Shown here one piece after another: positions 35,507 to 44,419 of a DNA stretch of 64,000 nucleotides. Under the pieces are notes generated by a model. The model was not told the origin of the DNA, searched no databases, and saw nothing but the letters and a program-made list of their open reading frames with translations. The DNA comes from CALNYZ01 sp942490945 (GTDB lineage: Bacteria > Pseudomonadota > Gammaproteobacteria > UBA6429 > Thiohalophilaceae). Each line of letters opens with the position of its first letter. Within the stretch, counting starts at the first letter, position 1. The stretch spans positions 892,024 to 956,023 of the forward strand of contig CALNYZ010000044.1 of NCBI GenBank assembly GCA_942490945.1. Direction: 5' to 3'. Both the position numbers and the translations under genes were made by a program.

Positions 35507-38062
35507 ATGACACAGGCCTTCACTCCCTGGTACGATCCGGTTTTGGTCGTCCTGTCCTACGTGATCGCGGTCGTCGCCGCGTTTGTCGCGCTCTCCCTGA
35601 TGGTGAAATACCGTCAATGCCCGGAAGAAGGGCGTTGCCGACGATTGATTCTGGCCGCGAGCGTGAGCATGGGCGGTGGTATCTGGTCGATGCATTTCAT
35701 CGGCATGCTGGCCATGCACCTGCCGCTGGAAGTGACCTATCGCCTGGGGCCGACGGTGCTTTCACTGTTACTCGCCATCGGCGTGACCTACCACGCCTTC
35801 CGCAGGATTGTGCAGGACGGGGTGTGCGGATTGATTCTCACCCAGTCCGGTTTCATGATGGGCGCAGGGATTTTCCTTATGCATTACGTGGGAATCTTTG
35901 CGATGGAATTCACTGGCACCATCCACTGGCATTTTCCGCTGGTGTTTGCCTCCGGTGTCATCGCGGTGGCCGCCGCCATCACGGCGCTCTGGATATTTCT
36001 GAACATCGGGATTGGCAATGCCACGCGGGACATCGCCCTCCGTTGTGTCGCCGCCCTGGTGCTGGGGCTGGCTGTCTGTGGCATGCATTACACGGGGATG
36101 GAGGCTTCGCTGTTCGTCCCCCTGGACCACATCCCCTTCCAGGGAAGGTTCACTTTAGAGTCCAATCTCCTGGCCTACTCCACCGTCGTCATGACGGTCA
36201 TGATTCTCATTCTGGCGGTGGTCACCTCAAGCCGCGTGGAAAATATGGGAAGCCGGCAACGGCTGGCCGTCCTGATCCTGATCATGTCCGGTGTCGTGGT
36301 CACTGTGGGCATTTTTTCCATCTATTTTCTTTATCAGACGGGTTTCAAGCAACAACGACAAAGGATGGTGGAGATGGCCCAGAGCCAGGCGCGGCTGGTC
36401 GAGGCGGTGGCCCGGTTCGACAAGCGATATTCGAATAACGACGTTTCCGGGGGAGCGTTCTCCGCCACTCTGGGGCAACTGCGCGATGCGCATGCGAATT
36501 TTGAGGGCTTTGGGAAGACCGGGGAATTCATCATTGCAAAAATGGAAAACGGGGCCATCCAGTTTCTGCTGAACCAGCGCTTCAAGAGGCGGGGCGGTCG
36601 CCTTCCACAAAGACTGGAGGACTGGAAGGGAACCGCAGTGAAGCGCGCCCTGGATGGAAGGTCCGGTGTCATGATGGGGCAGGATTATCGCGGGGTCCAG
36701 GTGCTGGCCGCCTTTGAGCCCCTTCCCGAACTGGGTCTGGGGTTGGTGGTGAAAATGGACATGAAGGAAATCCGGGAACCCTATATCAAGGCGGCTTTGC
36801 TCACCACGGGCCTTGGGGCCGTGGCCATTTTTCTCGGCTCCTGGTTGTTTCTGGGGATCAGCAATCCACTGATCCGAAAGCTGGAAAATGAGATCATCAA
36901 AAGGAAATCCGCCCAGGCGGACCTGGCCAAGAGCAAGGAGGACTTGTCCCAGGCGCAGGAAGTGGCGCGGATGGGCAACTGGATCTGGGAAGTCAAAACT
37001 GATGAAGTGCGCTGGTCGGATCAAACCTATCGTATTCTCGGTTTCACTCCCGGCCAGTTCAAAAACCCGGTGGGGCAGTTTGAGAAAGCCGTCCATCCCG
37101 CCGACTGGGAGGCGGTGGACCGCACTCTTGAACAATGCATCGCTACCGGTCAACCGCTGGAGATGGAGCACCGCATTGTCTGGCCGGACGGGACCATACG
37201 CTATGTGCTGGGAAAAGCCGAAGTGGTTCTCGACGATCAGGGAACAGTGGTGCGCCTGGTGGGTACGGTGCAGGACATCACCGAACGCAAAGTCATTCAG
37301 GAAGAGGTCCAGCGCCTGACGCTGGAAAAAGAAAAAATAGAAAACGAACTGGAGGTGGCCAAGCTGGTCCAGGAAGGGTTCCTGCCTGAAAAGCCTCCGT
37401 CTCCGCCGGGGATCCTGTTTGCCGCCCAGAGCGTGCCGGCTAAATTTGTCGGCGGGGATTTTTATGATTTCATCGACCTGGGGGAGGAGCGCCTTGGCGT
37501 GGTGCTGGGAGACGTCTCCGGCAAGGGGGTGTCGGCCGCGTTGTTCATGGCGCAATTGCTGAGTGACCTGCGCAACGTTTCCCAGTTGGAGACGGATCCG
37601 GCAAAAATCCTGTCCAAGGTGAACGATATTCAGTGTCGGCGCTCCCGGCGCGGCATGTTCGCCACGGCCATTTACCTGATGCTGGAACTGAAGAAAAATC
37701 GAATCAGTGCGGCCAATGCGGGCCATCCGCCGGTTCTGGTACGACCCGGAAAGGGTGGGGGGCTCCGCCGCGAGGCCCGGGAAGGGGGCATTCCGCTGGG
37801 CATCATGCCGTCAACGGATTATCATCGCATGGACTTTCAACTGGAGCACGGAGACCAGGTCCTGCTTTTTACAGACGGCGCGAACGAAGCTATCAATCCC
37901 GAACGCGAGGTCTTTGGCCTGGAACGGCTGGAAAGTATTTTTGAATCACACAGCGGGACACCGGAAGAACTGATCATCAAGATCCAAAACGCCATTGTGC
38001 GCTTCCGTCATCCGCAGGACCCGTCGGATGACCTCACCCTGCTTTCCTTTAAAATTCTGTAG
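35507..38062 (+). CDS. MHYT-PAS-PP2C (SpoIIE/RsbU) serine phosphatase, membrane sensor
   Basis: 851 residues from the ATG at 35507 (AAAGGG upstream). Residues 1-240 are an MHYT domain of seven helices with the defining motifs WSMHFIGMLAM, LMHYVGIFAM and GMHYTGMEA. A periplasmic sensor segment follows to about 440, flanked by a second membrane helix. A PAS domain lies at about 490-610 (GNWIWEVKTDEVRWSDQT), and a SpoIIE/RsbU-type PP2C phosphatase at about 640-850 (FVGGDFYDFIDLGEERLGVVLGDVSGKG, metal-binding Asp residues). MHYT may bind O2, CO or NO through metal. It probably dephosphorylates an anti-anti-sigma-type STAS protein. Confidence 0.93.
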   Translation: MTQAFTPWYDPVLVVLSYVIAVVAAFVALSLMVKYRQCPEEGRCRRLILAASVSMGGGIWSMHFIGMLAMHLPLEVTYRLGPTVLSLLLAIGVTYHAFRRIVQDGVCGLILTQSGFMMGAGIFLMHYVGIFAMEFTGTIHWHFPLVFASGVIAVAAAITALWIFLNIGIGNATRDIALRCVAALVLGLAVCGMHYTGMEASLFVPLDHIPFQGRFTLESNLLAYSTVVMTVMILILAVVTSSRVENMGSRQRLAVLILIMSGVVVTVGIFSIYFLYQTGFKQQRQRMVEMAQSQARLVEAVARFDKRYSNNDVSGGAFSATLGQLRDAHANFEGFGKTGEFIIAKMENGAIQFLLNQRFKRRGGRLPQRLEDWKGTAVKRALDGRSGVMMGQDYRGVQVLAAFEPLPELGLGLVVKMDMKEIREPYIKAALLTTGLGAVAIFLGSWLFLGISNPLIRKLENEIIKRKSAQADLAKSKEDLSQAQEVARMGNWIWEVKTDEVRWSDQTYRILGFTPGQFKNPVGQFEKAVHPADWEAVDRTLEQCIATGQPLEMEHRIVWPDGTIRYVLGKAEVVLDDQGTVVRLVGTVQDITERKVIQEEVQRLTLEKEKIENELEVAKLVQEGFLPEKPPSPPGILFAAQSVPAKFVGGDFYDFIDLGEERLGVVLGDVSGKGVSAALFMAQLLSDLRNVSQLETDPAKILSKVNDIQCRRSRRGMFATAIYLMLELKKNRISAANAGHPPVLVRPGKGGGLRREAREGGIPLGIMPSTDYHRMDFQLEHGDQVLLFTDGANEAINPEREVFGLERLESIFESHSGTPEELIIKIQNAIVRFRHPQDPSDDLTLLSFKIL

Positions 38063-38072
38063 CCAACCGGAT

Positions 38073-38591
38073 TTAAAGCTGGCCGCCGGGATATTTCCTA
38101 CTGGCGTTCTGGCGGTCCACCTCGGCGAGGAAATCCTTGACCGTTTCCACGCTCGACAGGTTTTTGAAGGGCGAGACCATGCCGACGATACACGTGGACA
38201 GGGTGAAGGGGTCGTCGCGCCCGCTCAATATGATAAAGCTGTCGACAAAATCCTCCTTGAACCACGGCAGGTCGTTGACGTCGACCGGCAACGGGATGTT
38301 TTCCAGATACAGCGGCATGCCGTACTTTTCCGTCAGGTATTCCTTCAATTCGTCGACCTCTTCCTCCTTGAGGAGGTTGTTGGTCCTTTGCTGAAGCCAT
38401 CGCAGGTACCCGCGGTCGTTATTGGCTTCGGCGGTCTGTCTCAGGTCCTCAAAGTTTTTGACGAATTTGTGGCAGGGGAAATGTTCGTCCCTCAGGTAGC
38501 AGACCCAGTCGATGCGAATTTCCTCTTCCTCGTGCAATCCAGTCAGCCGGGAGGAGGGAATGAGGGAATAGGCTTTATAAAGGAAAAACAT
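38073..38591 (-). CDS. hypothetical protein
   Basis: 172 residues without signal peptide or membrane segment; acidic overall. The first start is ATG 38591. The sequence includes CYLRDEHFPCHKFVKNFEDL, YLRWLQQRTNNLLKEEE and WFKEDFVDSFIILSGRDD. I recognise no family. It is convergent with the phosphatase gene, whose stop is 10 bases away. Context in the signalling block is suggestive but not informative. Confidence 0.6.
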   Translation of the reverse strand: MFFLYKAYSLIPSSRLTGLHEEEEIRIDWVCYLRDEHFPCHKFVKNFEDLRQTAEANNDRGYLRWLQQRTNNLLKEEEVDELKEYLTEKYGMPLYLENIPLPVDVNDLPWFKEDFVDSFIILSGRDDPFTLSTCIVGMVSPFKNLSSVETVKDFLAEVDRQNASRKYPGGQL

Positions 38592-38786
38592 TTGACGTCT
38601 GGGTCAGTCCAGTCAGTGAAAGGGAAAGGTTTTTTCCATTATCGATTGATTTGGAAAAAAAATCCAACCGTTCCCGCACTGGAAAGGACTTTGGACTTTT
38701 TTAACAAAAATCAAAGCCAATCCAATTTATTTTCCAATAAAAACTTCCGATAGTACAAGTAGTAAAACCTGATGTCGGAGGTTGTG

Positions 38787-38996
38787 ATGGCAAAAACGTT
38801 AAAAAATTTATTCTCCGGTTTACTGAACCGGGACGAGAAAAGAGAATCGGGAAACTCCGGGACGGGTTTCGGAGAACGGGGGGCTCATCAGCAGGAGGAT
38901 GAATCGGTGCTGGCTGAAGAGGTCCCCTACAAGCTGGAGCCGAATCTGGCGCTGGCCGAGAAATACATCGACCGCATCCGCCGGCAGGGCTGGTAA
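38787..38996 (+). CDS. small hydrophilic protein, 69 residues
   Basis: The ATG at 38787 follows CGGAGG at seven bases. The sequence starts MAKTLKNLFSGLLNRDEK, continues with a Gly/Ser/Gln-rich low-complexity middle and ends YKLEPNLALAEKYIDRIRRQGW. An in-frame start lies at 38772. It could be a regulatory or adaptor peptide. No family is recognised, but the Shine-Dalgarno and the charged, non-repetitive ends suggest a real gene. Confidence 0.6.
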   Translation: MAKTLKNLFSGLLNRDEKRESGNSGTGFGERGAHQQEDESVLAEEVPYKLEPNLALAEKYIDRIRRQGW

Positions 38997-39015
38997 CGCC
39001 GGAAGCCGGGTCCTG

Positions 39016-39366
39016 TCAAATATCCCCGAGTTCGTCTTCTTCAAACAGGTCGCGCATGTTCTGGAGATCGGATTCTTCAGTGGCCTGCCGGTCTGCCCGG
39101 TCGAGGAAGGCATTTACGGAACGGAGATGTTCTTCGGAAATATGACACAGCGAAACCCGTTCCATCACCGTTTCCTTTTCAAAGTGGTTGAGGAGTTTTC
39201 CCAGTGACCCCATCAAAAACGGTGAGAACACCATTTCCACCCCGCTGAAATCCAGTTCCACCGTTCGCTTTTCCCGCAACTCCGGAAACAACTGCTCGTA
39301 AACCTTTTGCCCGTCGTCCAGGGCGACGCATTTGGGCCCGCACAATTCTTTTAACCTGATTCTCAT
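39016..39366 (-). CDS. STAS-like domain protein (DUF4325-like)
   Basis: From the ATG at 39366 the product has 116 residues. A STAS-like core is visible: RTVELDFSGVEMVFSPFLMGSLGKLLNH, with the beta-strand LDFSGV followed by a Ser-Pro and a helix. This resembles the DUF4325 STAS-like family. It would accept a regulatory role in a partner-switching system. It lies within 1 kb of the MHYT-PP2C phosphatase, a typical pairing. An in-frame ATG at 39417 is possible but is not supported by a Shine-Dalgarno. Confidence 0.7.
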   Translation of the reverse strand: MRIRLKELCGPKCVALDDGQKVYEQLFPELREKRTVELDFSGVEMVFSPFLMGSLGKLLNHFEKETVMERVSLCHISEEHLRSVNAFLDRADRQATEESDLQNMRDLFEEDELGDI

Positions 39367-39483
39367 GGACCATCCATTGGAATGAGCGGCCCGCCGGGGG
39401 CATCGCCGCTCTTTCATTAGAGATTAATGTTAAGATTGTGTAGAATGACACGTCTGCCAGCAATCTTCAAACCTGATCGCACC

Positions 39484-39603
39484 ATGCCTTCGCAAAAAAA
39501 CAACGCTGAAAAATTTCGCGGATTTCTTATCTGGTTTTTTTATGTGGTGATCGTCGGGGGTGGTATTGTCTACCACTTTATTCTGTTCCCGGTGCAACAC
39601 TGA
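39484..39603 (+). CDS. putative 39-residue single-pass membrane microprotein
   Basis: ATG at 39484 to TGA at 39603. A polar N-terminus (PSQKNNAEKFRG) precedes one hydrophobic helix (FLIWFFYVVIVGGGIVYHFIL) and a short tail. The segment lies between two minus-strand genes and no other ORF covers it. No good Shine-Dalgarno is present. The membrane helix is the only support, so this is tentative. Confidence 0.4.
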   Translation: MPSQKNNAEKFRGFLIWFFYVVIVGGGIVYHFILFPVQH

Positions 39604-39624
39604 AGGCAGATCGCCGCGGGCCGC

Positions 39625-40941
39625 TTATCCGGGTTCCGGCAATTCAATAAAAAACGAAGCGCCTTTTCCCGGATCACTCTCCACCCGGAGGGTTCCGCCG
39701 TGCCGGTCCACAATTTTCCTGCAGATGGAAAGTCCCATCCCCGCACCCGCAAAATTCCCCCGTGCGTGTAGCTTTTCAAAGGGCTTGAAAACCTTGTCCT
39801 GTTGCGTGGAAGGAATGCCGACCCCATTGTCGTGAAAGCCGATCATCCAGAATCCATTGTCTTTTTTATGCGCCGTTACGCGGATTTCAGGGCGCACCCC
39901 TTCTTTCCGGTACAGCAGGGCGTTTTGCAGCAGGTGGAAAAACAGTTGTTGCATCTGCACCTGGTCTCCATACACGGTGGGAAGCGGGTCGTGCTCAATC
40001 ACTCCGGAGGAGTCTTCAATTTCCAGGGCCAGTTCATTCATGGCAAACTCAAGGACCCGGTCCAGTCCAATTTTTTGAATCGGCCGTCCTTCAGTGGTGA
40101 TGCGTGACAGGTTCAACAGGCCATCGATCTGGCTTTCCAGGCGTCTGACGGCCCGGCTCATGATTTCCAGGTAATCCGTGGTTCGCTTGTCTATGGATTC
40201 ACCGAGATGGGATTTCAGGCGGTCGCCGAACAGGGACAGTTTGCGCAGGGGTTCCCGCAGGTCGTGCGAGGCCAGATACGTGAAGTCGTTTACCTCCCGG
40301 ATGCGCGCTTCCAGTTCCACGGTTTTGATTTCCAGCGCCTGCGTTCTTTTTTTGACCAGTTCTTCCAGTTCCCGGTTTTGCTCCCGGTTTTTTTGAAAAA
40401 GCCGGGCGTTTTCCATGGCCTGAGAGATATGCTGGACGATGATGGACAGAACGCGGGAGGCGTCTCCGTTGGGCCGGTCCGTCCCCTCTGGCAGATGGGC
40501 CACGATCATTCCCAGTACGGTGGACCGTGTGGCCAGACCCTGCAGAAACCAGTGGCCCGGTTGGAGTCCTTCCGCCCAGAGCGCCTGGGGTTGTTTCAGC
40601 GCCCAGGCGAACGTTCCATTTTCGATCCAATGGTCTACCGCGGCCTGCACTGCGGTTTGCCGGTCTGGAGGGTCGCAGAGTTGACATTCGAAGCGGGCAC
40701 TTTCCGGATTCACCAGAAAAAGGGAGAGCGTGCTGAAAGGCGCCAGTCGGAGAAGGAGGGGGCTGGATTCGCGAAAGATGGCCACCGGGTCTTCCAGGTG
40801 GTTGGAGCTTCTGTGAATTTCGCCCAGCGAAGACACCAGGTCCAGGGCGGAATAATACCAGCGGCTTTTCCTTTCAAGCAGATTCAGGCGGGTTTTAAGC
40901 GTCCCGATGGAATCTTCATGTGACTGGTTTTTTTTGTCCAT
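39625..40941 (-). CDS. GAF-like sensor histidine kinase
   Basis: 438 residues from the ATG at 40941. A GAF-like sensor occupies about 25-190 and a coiled coil about 185-225. The kinase core has the H-box FTYLASHDLREPLRKL with the phospho-accepting His, the N-box LLQNALLYRK, a G1 box (HDNGVGIP) and G2 (GAGMGLSICRKIVDRHGG). It resembles the phytochrome-like HisKA class. There is no membrane segment, so it should be cytoplasmic. The gene follows the HDOD gene by five bases, forming one operon. No receiver domain is fused; the cognate regulator is not in the window. Confidence 0.92.
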   Translation of the reverse strand: MDKKNQSHEDSIGTLKTRLNLLERKSRWYYSALDLVSSLGEIHRSSNHLEDPVAIFRESSPLLLRLAPFSTLSLFLVNPESARFECQLCDPPDRQTAVQAAVDHWIENGTFAWALKQPQALWAEGLQPGHWFLQGLATRSTVLGMIVAHLPEGTDRPNGDASRVLSIIVQHISQAMENARLFQKNREQNRELEELVKKRTQALEIKTVELEARIREVNDFTYLASHDLREPLRKLSLFGDRLKSHLGESIDKRTTDYLEIMSRAVRRLESQIDGLLNLSRITTEGRPIQKIGLDRVLEFAMNELALEIEDSSGVIEHDPLPTVYGDQVQMQQLFFHLLQNALLYRKEGVRPEIRVTAHKKDNGFWMIGFHDNGVGIPSTQQDKVFKPFEKLHARGNFAGAGMGLSICRKIVDRHGGTLRVESDPGKGASFFIELPEPG

Positions 40942-40946
40942 TGCCC

Positions 40947-41795
40947 TTAACCCGAGAGAATGATGGTGGCGGCGTCTTCGTATTGGATTTCGACCTGTTT
41001 CCAGATGCCGGGTAAATGTCCGGGAGACAGTCCGACCCGGTCCCAAACGGCTTCGTTGAGTGCGGGGATATAAGGATCACCACTGTCACCCAGTTCCATG
41101 GCCTTGCAGATCAGATTGCTGAGGTGAAGAATGGAAGTTTCGAGAAGAAAGTCTTCCGCTGTTTCCGGATAATGATGGCAGGCAATCACGGTCTCCAGCA
41201 ACGGCGGGAGATTCCAGGCCCGAACGAGGGCCGCGCCTATTTCCCCATGATGAAATCCGATAAGCTCCCGCTCCCGGTCGACCATGGGGGGGATGGTTTC
41301 GTTGTCTTCGGCAAGGAGGCCGGCGGCTTTTGTGGCCAGGTTTTCAAGCAGGATCAACCGGCCCACATCGTGGACCATTCCAATCAGGAAGTAACGTTCG
41401 GCATTGGGCTGGCGGCATTGCAGGGCCAGGACCCGGCAGGTGATGCCACACCCCAGGCTGTGCCGCCAGAAAGAATTCATGTCCACCTTGCCCTCGGCAA
41501 TACCCTGAAATTTGGTCAGCATGGAAGTGGCCAGCGCCAGGTCGCGCAATTGTTCCGTGCCCACGATCGATATTGCGTGCGTGATGGTGTCGATTTTCTG
41601 GGGAAAGTTGTAAAAAGGGCTGTTGACCATTTTCAACAGCCGCAGTGAAAGAGAGGTGTCACTGCTGATGATCTGCGCCACTTCCCCGAAAGAACTGTTG
41701 GGGTCGTTGATCACTTCATTGATTAAATAAAAAATTTCCGGGAGCGACGATATCCGGGGGGTGTTCTCAATCAAGCTGTCAGGGGTGACGGCCAA
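40947..41795 (-). CDS. HDOD domain signalling protein
   Basis: 282 residues. The HDOD domain spans about 5-210: ISSLPEIFYLINEVINDPNSSFGEVAQII, SLRLLKMVNSPFYNFP, then FLIGMVHDVGRLILLEN and GFHHGEIGAALVRAWNLPP. It is related to HD-GYP but has lost a full HD metal set, so it is usually catalytically inactive and acts in signal transduction. The start is TTG at 41795 after AAGGAA; the preceding gene stops three bases upstream. It is co-transcribed with the histidine kinase. Confidence 0.9.
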   Translation of the reverse strand: MAVTPDSLIENTPRISSLPEIFYLINEVINDPNSSFGEVAQIISSDTSLSLRLLKMVNSPFYNFPQKIDTITHAISIVGTEQLRDLALATSMLTKFQGIAEGKVDMNSFWRHSLGCGITCRVLALQCRQPNAERYFLIGMVHDVGRLILLENLATKAAGLLAEDNETIPPMVDRERELIGFHHGEIGAALVRAWNLPPLLETVIACHHYPETAEDFLLETSILHLSNLICKAMELGDSGDPYIPALNEAVWDRVGLSPGHLPGIWKQVEIQYEDAATIILSG

Positions 41796-41798
41796 GGG

Positions 41799-42131
41799 CT
41801 ATTCCTTTTGATGGAGTCTGGACTGGGCGGCAAGCCGCATCAATTCCTGGATCGCGGGATGATCCGGATTGCTTTTCGCAAACAACGACCGCACTTCCTC
41901 ACTGACGGCAGAGTTCTGATCCGGGGCAGAGGGGCTTTGCTCCTCTTTCTCCTGAATGCTGGCGCCATTATCAAGAACCTGGATTTCCGGAATTCCCCAG
42001 GCTTTCAGCGTTTGAATGGATTCGGGGCTCAAACGGGTCCCCCTGGGAAAAACCAGCTTGCCCTGATTGGTCTGGGCGTCCTCGGCGATCACCATACCGG
42101 GTTGCAACTGTTGCAGACGGATTTTTGCCAT
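41799..42131 (-). CDS. small protein related to the N-terminal domain of HD-GYP proteins (DUF3391-like)
   Basis: 110 residues from the ATG at 42131. Residues 1-55 follow the consensus of the beta-rich domain found ahead of HD-GYP phosphodiesterases: LQQLQPGMVIAEDAQTNQGKLVFPRGTRLSPESIQTLKAWGI. The rest is a hydrophilic tail with a helical end. Encoded alone, it heads the operon with HDOD and kinase genes. It may modulate cyclic di-GMP or HDOD signalling. The exact family is inferred from pattern. Confidence 0.7.
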   Translation of the reverse strand: MAKIRLQQLQPGMVIAEDAQTNQGKLVFPRGTRLSPESIQTLKAWGIPEIQVLDNGASIQEKEEQSPSAPDQNSAVSEEVRSLFAKSNPDHPAIQELMRLAAQSRLHQKE

Positions 42132-42591
42132 AATTTAATGATTGCAATAAGTTAGGCCTGAATGGGCCAAAGGCATACCGGACCCGGTTCCTGCCAATTT
42201 TCTTTTAAAGGTTTGAATATAATACTCTATTTTGATTTTTCTTCACCCCTCTTTTTGTCTTTTTAGGAGTGTTGCAAAATAAGCATAATAAAATCAATTA
42301 TTTATATTTTTGCCGGGATCGGTCCTGTAGGAATTTCCAAGCTGGCCTGCACGTCTTTTCAGGCAAAAACTTCCCTGGCTCTTGAAGCTTCTATTGGGCC
42401 GATGAAGTGACTCAGGGGGGATTCCTGTCCTCTCTGTCCCCCTGTTTCATCCGGTCAGGTGGGAATGCAGGGTAAGTCTGTGCTGTCCGAAATTTGTGAA
42501 AAAATGAATCAATCAAGGTTTTATTTTTTATTTTTACGCTTATATTATGTATTCGAGTTATTTTTTCACCCAAATTGAGGAGGCGAAGGAC
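42132..42591. other. 460-base intergenic region between divergent genes
   Basis: No gene is supported. AT-rich stretches occur on both sides, with -10-like TATTAT near 42543 for the plus-strand gene. A hairpin with CAGGGGG (42413-42419) and CCCCCTG (42438-42444) could form, but no T-tract follows. Divergent promoters for 42131 and 42592 must lie here. Confidence 0.5.
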
Positions 42592-42969
42592 ATGAAAAAA
42601 ACGCTCAATGGAGTTTTGTTTTGTCTGGTTTCGGTTTTTCTCTTGTGTGGCACGGTGGCGTTTGCCCAGACGCCGGATGGTGAGACCCCGAGTGTTGAGA
42701 CGGTTTGTGACGGTCAGGTAGGGGCGGCTTTTGGTTTGTGTAATGCTTATTGTGAGGCTATGGACTGTGACAGTGGTGAGCCGCAGGCGTCAGAAAAAGC
42801 CTGTAGCCGGGTGCTCGACAAATTTGAACAGCTCACCGGCGGTTTGCCGCCCTGCGACAACTTCTGTGGCAATGGAATCGTCGAACCGGGTGAAGAGTGT
42901 GATTTAGGTGTGAATAATGGTGGGTCTTTGTGTAATGCCGACTGCACCCTGCCCGGCGGGGGAATTTAG
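42592..42969 (+). CDS. secreted Cys-rich protein with Myxo-type disulfide repeat
   Basis: 125 residues from the ATG at 42592 (GAGGAGG upstream). Signal peptide MKKTLNGVLFCLVSVFLLCGTVAFA, then a Cys-rich segment. The C-terminus reads CGNGIVEPGEECDLGVNNGG and ends in LCNADCTL; this matches the cysteine-rich repeat TIGR02232-like (CGNGxxEPGEECD). The repeats are usual in exported proteins of Myxococcota and other environmental lineages. The Cys residues (about 10) are expected to form disulfides in the periplasm or outside. The following STN-like gene starts 14 bases after the stop. Confidence 0.85.
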   Translation: MKKTLNGVLFCLVSVFLLCGTVAFAQTPDGETPSVETVCDGQVGAAFGLCNAYCEAMDCDSGEPQASEKACSRVLDKFEQLTGGLPPCDNFCGNGIVEPGEECDLGVNNGGSLCNADCTLPGGGI

Positions 42970-42982
42970 TCGTTCCAGAAAA

Positions 42983-43666
42983 ATGTCTTTTAAAAAGCCC
43001 GGTCGGGCATGGAATGCCCTCCGAATTTGGGTTGGTCTGGGGGGCCTGATCGGCATGTTGATGTCAACTGCCGGTCAGGCATCTGACCTGTTTCGGATTG
43101 AGGAGTCTGTAACGAACGGGGGTGATCAAAGGATTGAGCTACGGGCCGAAGGGGTCCGGCTGGATCGTTTGTTGGAGGAAATTGAAACCCGAAGCGGTAT
43201 TGTTTTTGACCTGAACGACGAGGTCAGGGATGACCCGATACGGGTCGATATCATTGAGCCTGATTGGACATCGGTGGTGCTGGACCTCCTGCAGGATTAC
43301 AACCAGGTCCACGTCTGGGCCAGCGCCTCCGAGTTGAAACGAGTGTACCTGCTGGACCCGCTGGAAAGCCCGGAAATCGTTCCCGGTTCTGCGGGTGTGA
43401 ATCCTGCCTTATCTGCCGGTGGTCCGCAGTCCTCCCCATCCACGGGCAAGTCGGCGATCAAATTAACCAAAACCCAGTTACAAAAAATCGCCGGTGGAGC
43501 CCACCGAAGCCCTCTTAATGAAGAAATTTTCAACGATCCTGAGATCAGGAAATTTCTTGCAGAGCACGGGATGAAGAGCCGGGAAGACCGGACGGACCTG
43601 AGACTGGCCATGAAAATCCGCAAAGCGGCCCGCAAGGCCCTGTGGGCATTCCGCAAAAAACGTTAA
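42983..43666 (+). CDS. exported STN-like (secretin/TonB short N-terminal) domain protein
   Basis: 227 residues from the ATG at 42983. The signal peptide ends about residue 32 (MLMSTAGQASD). The region 45-110 reads IELRAEGVRLDRLLEEIETRSGIVFDLNDEV, then VVLDLLQDYN and VYLLDP, similar to STN domains or FecR-associated modules. The remainder is basic and helical. The role may be in a periplasmic complex. It is probably co-transcribed with the Cys-rich gene. The family call is moderate. Confidence 0.65.
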   Translation: MSFKKPGRAWNALRIWVGLGGLIGMLMSTAGQASDLFRIEESVTNGGDQRIELRAEGVRLDRLLEEIETRSGIVFDLNDEVRDDPIRVDIIEPDWTSVVLDLLQDYNQVHVWASASELKRVYLLDPLESPEIVPGSAGVNPALSAGGPQSSPSTGKSAIKLTKTQLQKIAGGAHRSPLNEEIFNDPEIRKFLAEHGMKSREDRTDLRLAMKIRKAARKALWAFRKKR

Positions 43667-43823
43667 AATCTTCTTTTCTGTCTGTAAGCAGAACCTGAAA
43701 GCCCCTGCATATTATCCCGGAATATTCCCGGGCATCCCGAAAAACCGTGAAAGCTTCTCCTGAAGCCGGTTTTGTTTAGAATACCTGTTTCCAGATCATT
43801 GAATTATTGTATAATCAGCCTCT

Positions 43824-44246
43824 ATGACGGCCCACGAAAGCGCAACCCACGAGCATGAAATTAAAACTGCCTCCGACCGGTCCTTTGGATTTGTTTTCGC
43901 GGCTATTTTTCTTGGAATAGGTCTCCTGCCGCTTTTTAAATCAGGAGGTGTCCTTGTTTGGTCCCTGGTTTTGAGTGGTTTGTTCGCCACGGCGGCGGCG
44001 GTCAGCCCGCCCGTGCTGGGGCCTCTCAACCGGATGTGGACCGCGTTCGGACTGTGGTTGAATAAAATTGTGAGTCCCATTGTCATGGGATTTCTCTTTT
44101 TCCTGGTGGTTACCCCGATGGGGGTCTGCATGCGGCTCTTTGGAAAAGACCTGCTCCGGCTGAAATTCGACCCCAAGGCCAAAAGTTACTGGATTCCAAG
44201 AGAGCCTCCGGGGCCGGACCCTCAAACCATGTCTAACCAGTTTTAG
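43824..44246 (+). CDS. SxtJ family membrane protein
   Basis: 140 residues with three hydrophobic segments (FGFVFAAIFLGIGLLPLF, LVWSLVLSGLFATAAAV, IVMGFLFFLVVTPMGVCM) and a conserved C-terminal FGKDLLRLKFDPKAKSYWI. This is the SxtJ family, named after the saxitoxin cluster but widespread beside carbamoyltransferases. The function is unknown. The next ORF is nine bases away, then the carbamoyltransferase, so the three form a conserved module. The ATG is at 43824. Confidence 0.9.
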   Translation: MTAHESATHEHEIKTASDRSFGFVFAAIFLGIGLLPLFKSGGVLVWSLVLSGLFATAAAVSPPVLGPLNRMWTAFGLWLNKIVSPIVMGFLFFLVVTPMGVCMRLFGKDLLRLKFDPKAKSYWIPREPPGPDPQTMSNQF

Positions 44247-44254
44247 GAGACACC

Positions 44255-44404
44255 ATGTCCTTTTTTGCAGAATTATGGGCCTTCATGCGGGTTCGAAAAA
44301 AATTCTGGCTCCTGCCCATATTGATCATGATGGTCCTGATGGGTGGCCTGATAGTATTGACCCAGGGCTCCACGGTGGCGCCGTTTATCTACACCCTTTT
44401 TTAA
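44255..44404 (+). CDS. DUF5989 family small membrane protein
   Basis: 49 residues: MSFFAELWAFMRVRKKFW, then a hydrophobic stretch LLPILIMMVLMGGLIVL and a TQGSTVAPFIYTLF tail. It matches the DUF5989 pattern (FWEFLRVRKKFWLLPI) that is found with SxtJ and carbamoyltransferase genes. The ATG at 44255 follows TTAGGAGACACC. A function is not known; the gene lies between SxtJ and the carbamoyltransferase. Confidence 0.9.
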   Translation: MSFFAELWAFMRVRKKFWLLPILIMMVLMGGLIVLTQGSTVAPFIYTLF

Positions 44405-44419
44405 GCGAGTCGGGTCTGC

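Noticed and set aside
36227..37726. 499-codon minus-strand frame
   Set aside because: Antisense to MHYT-PAS-PP2C gene; no start context or domain.
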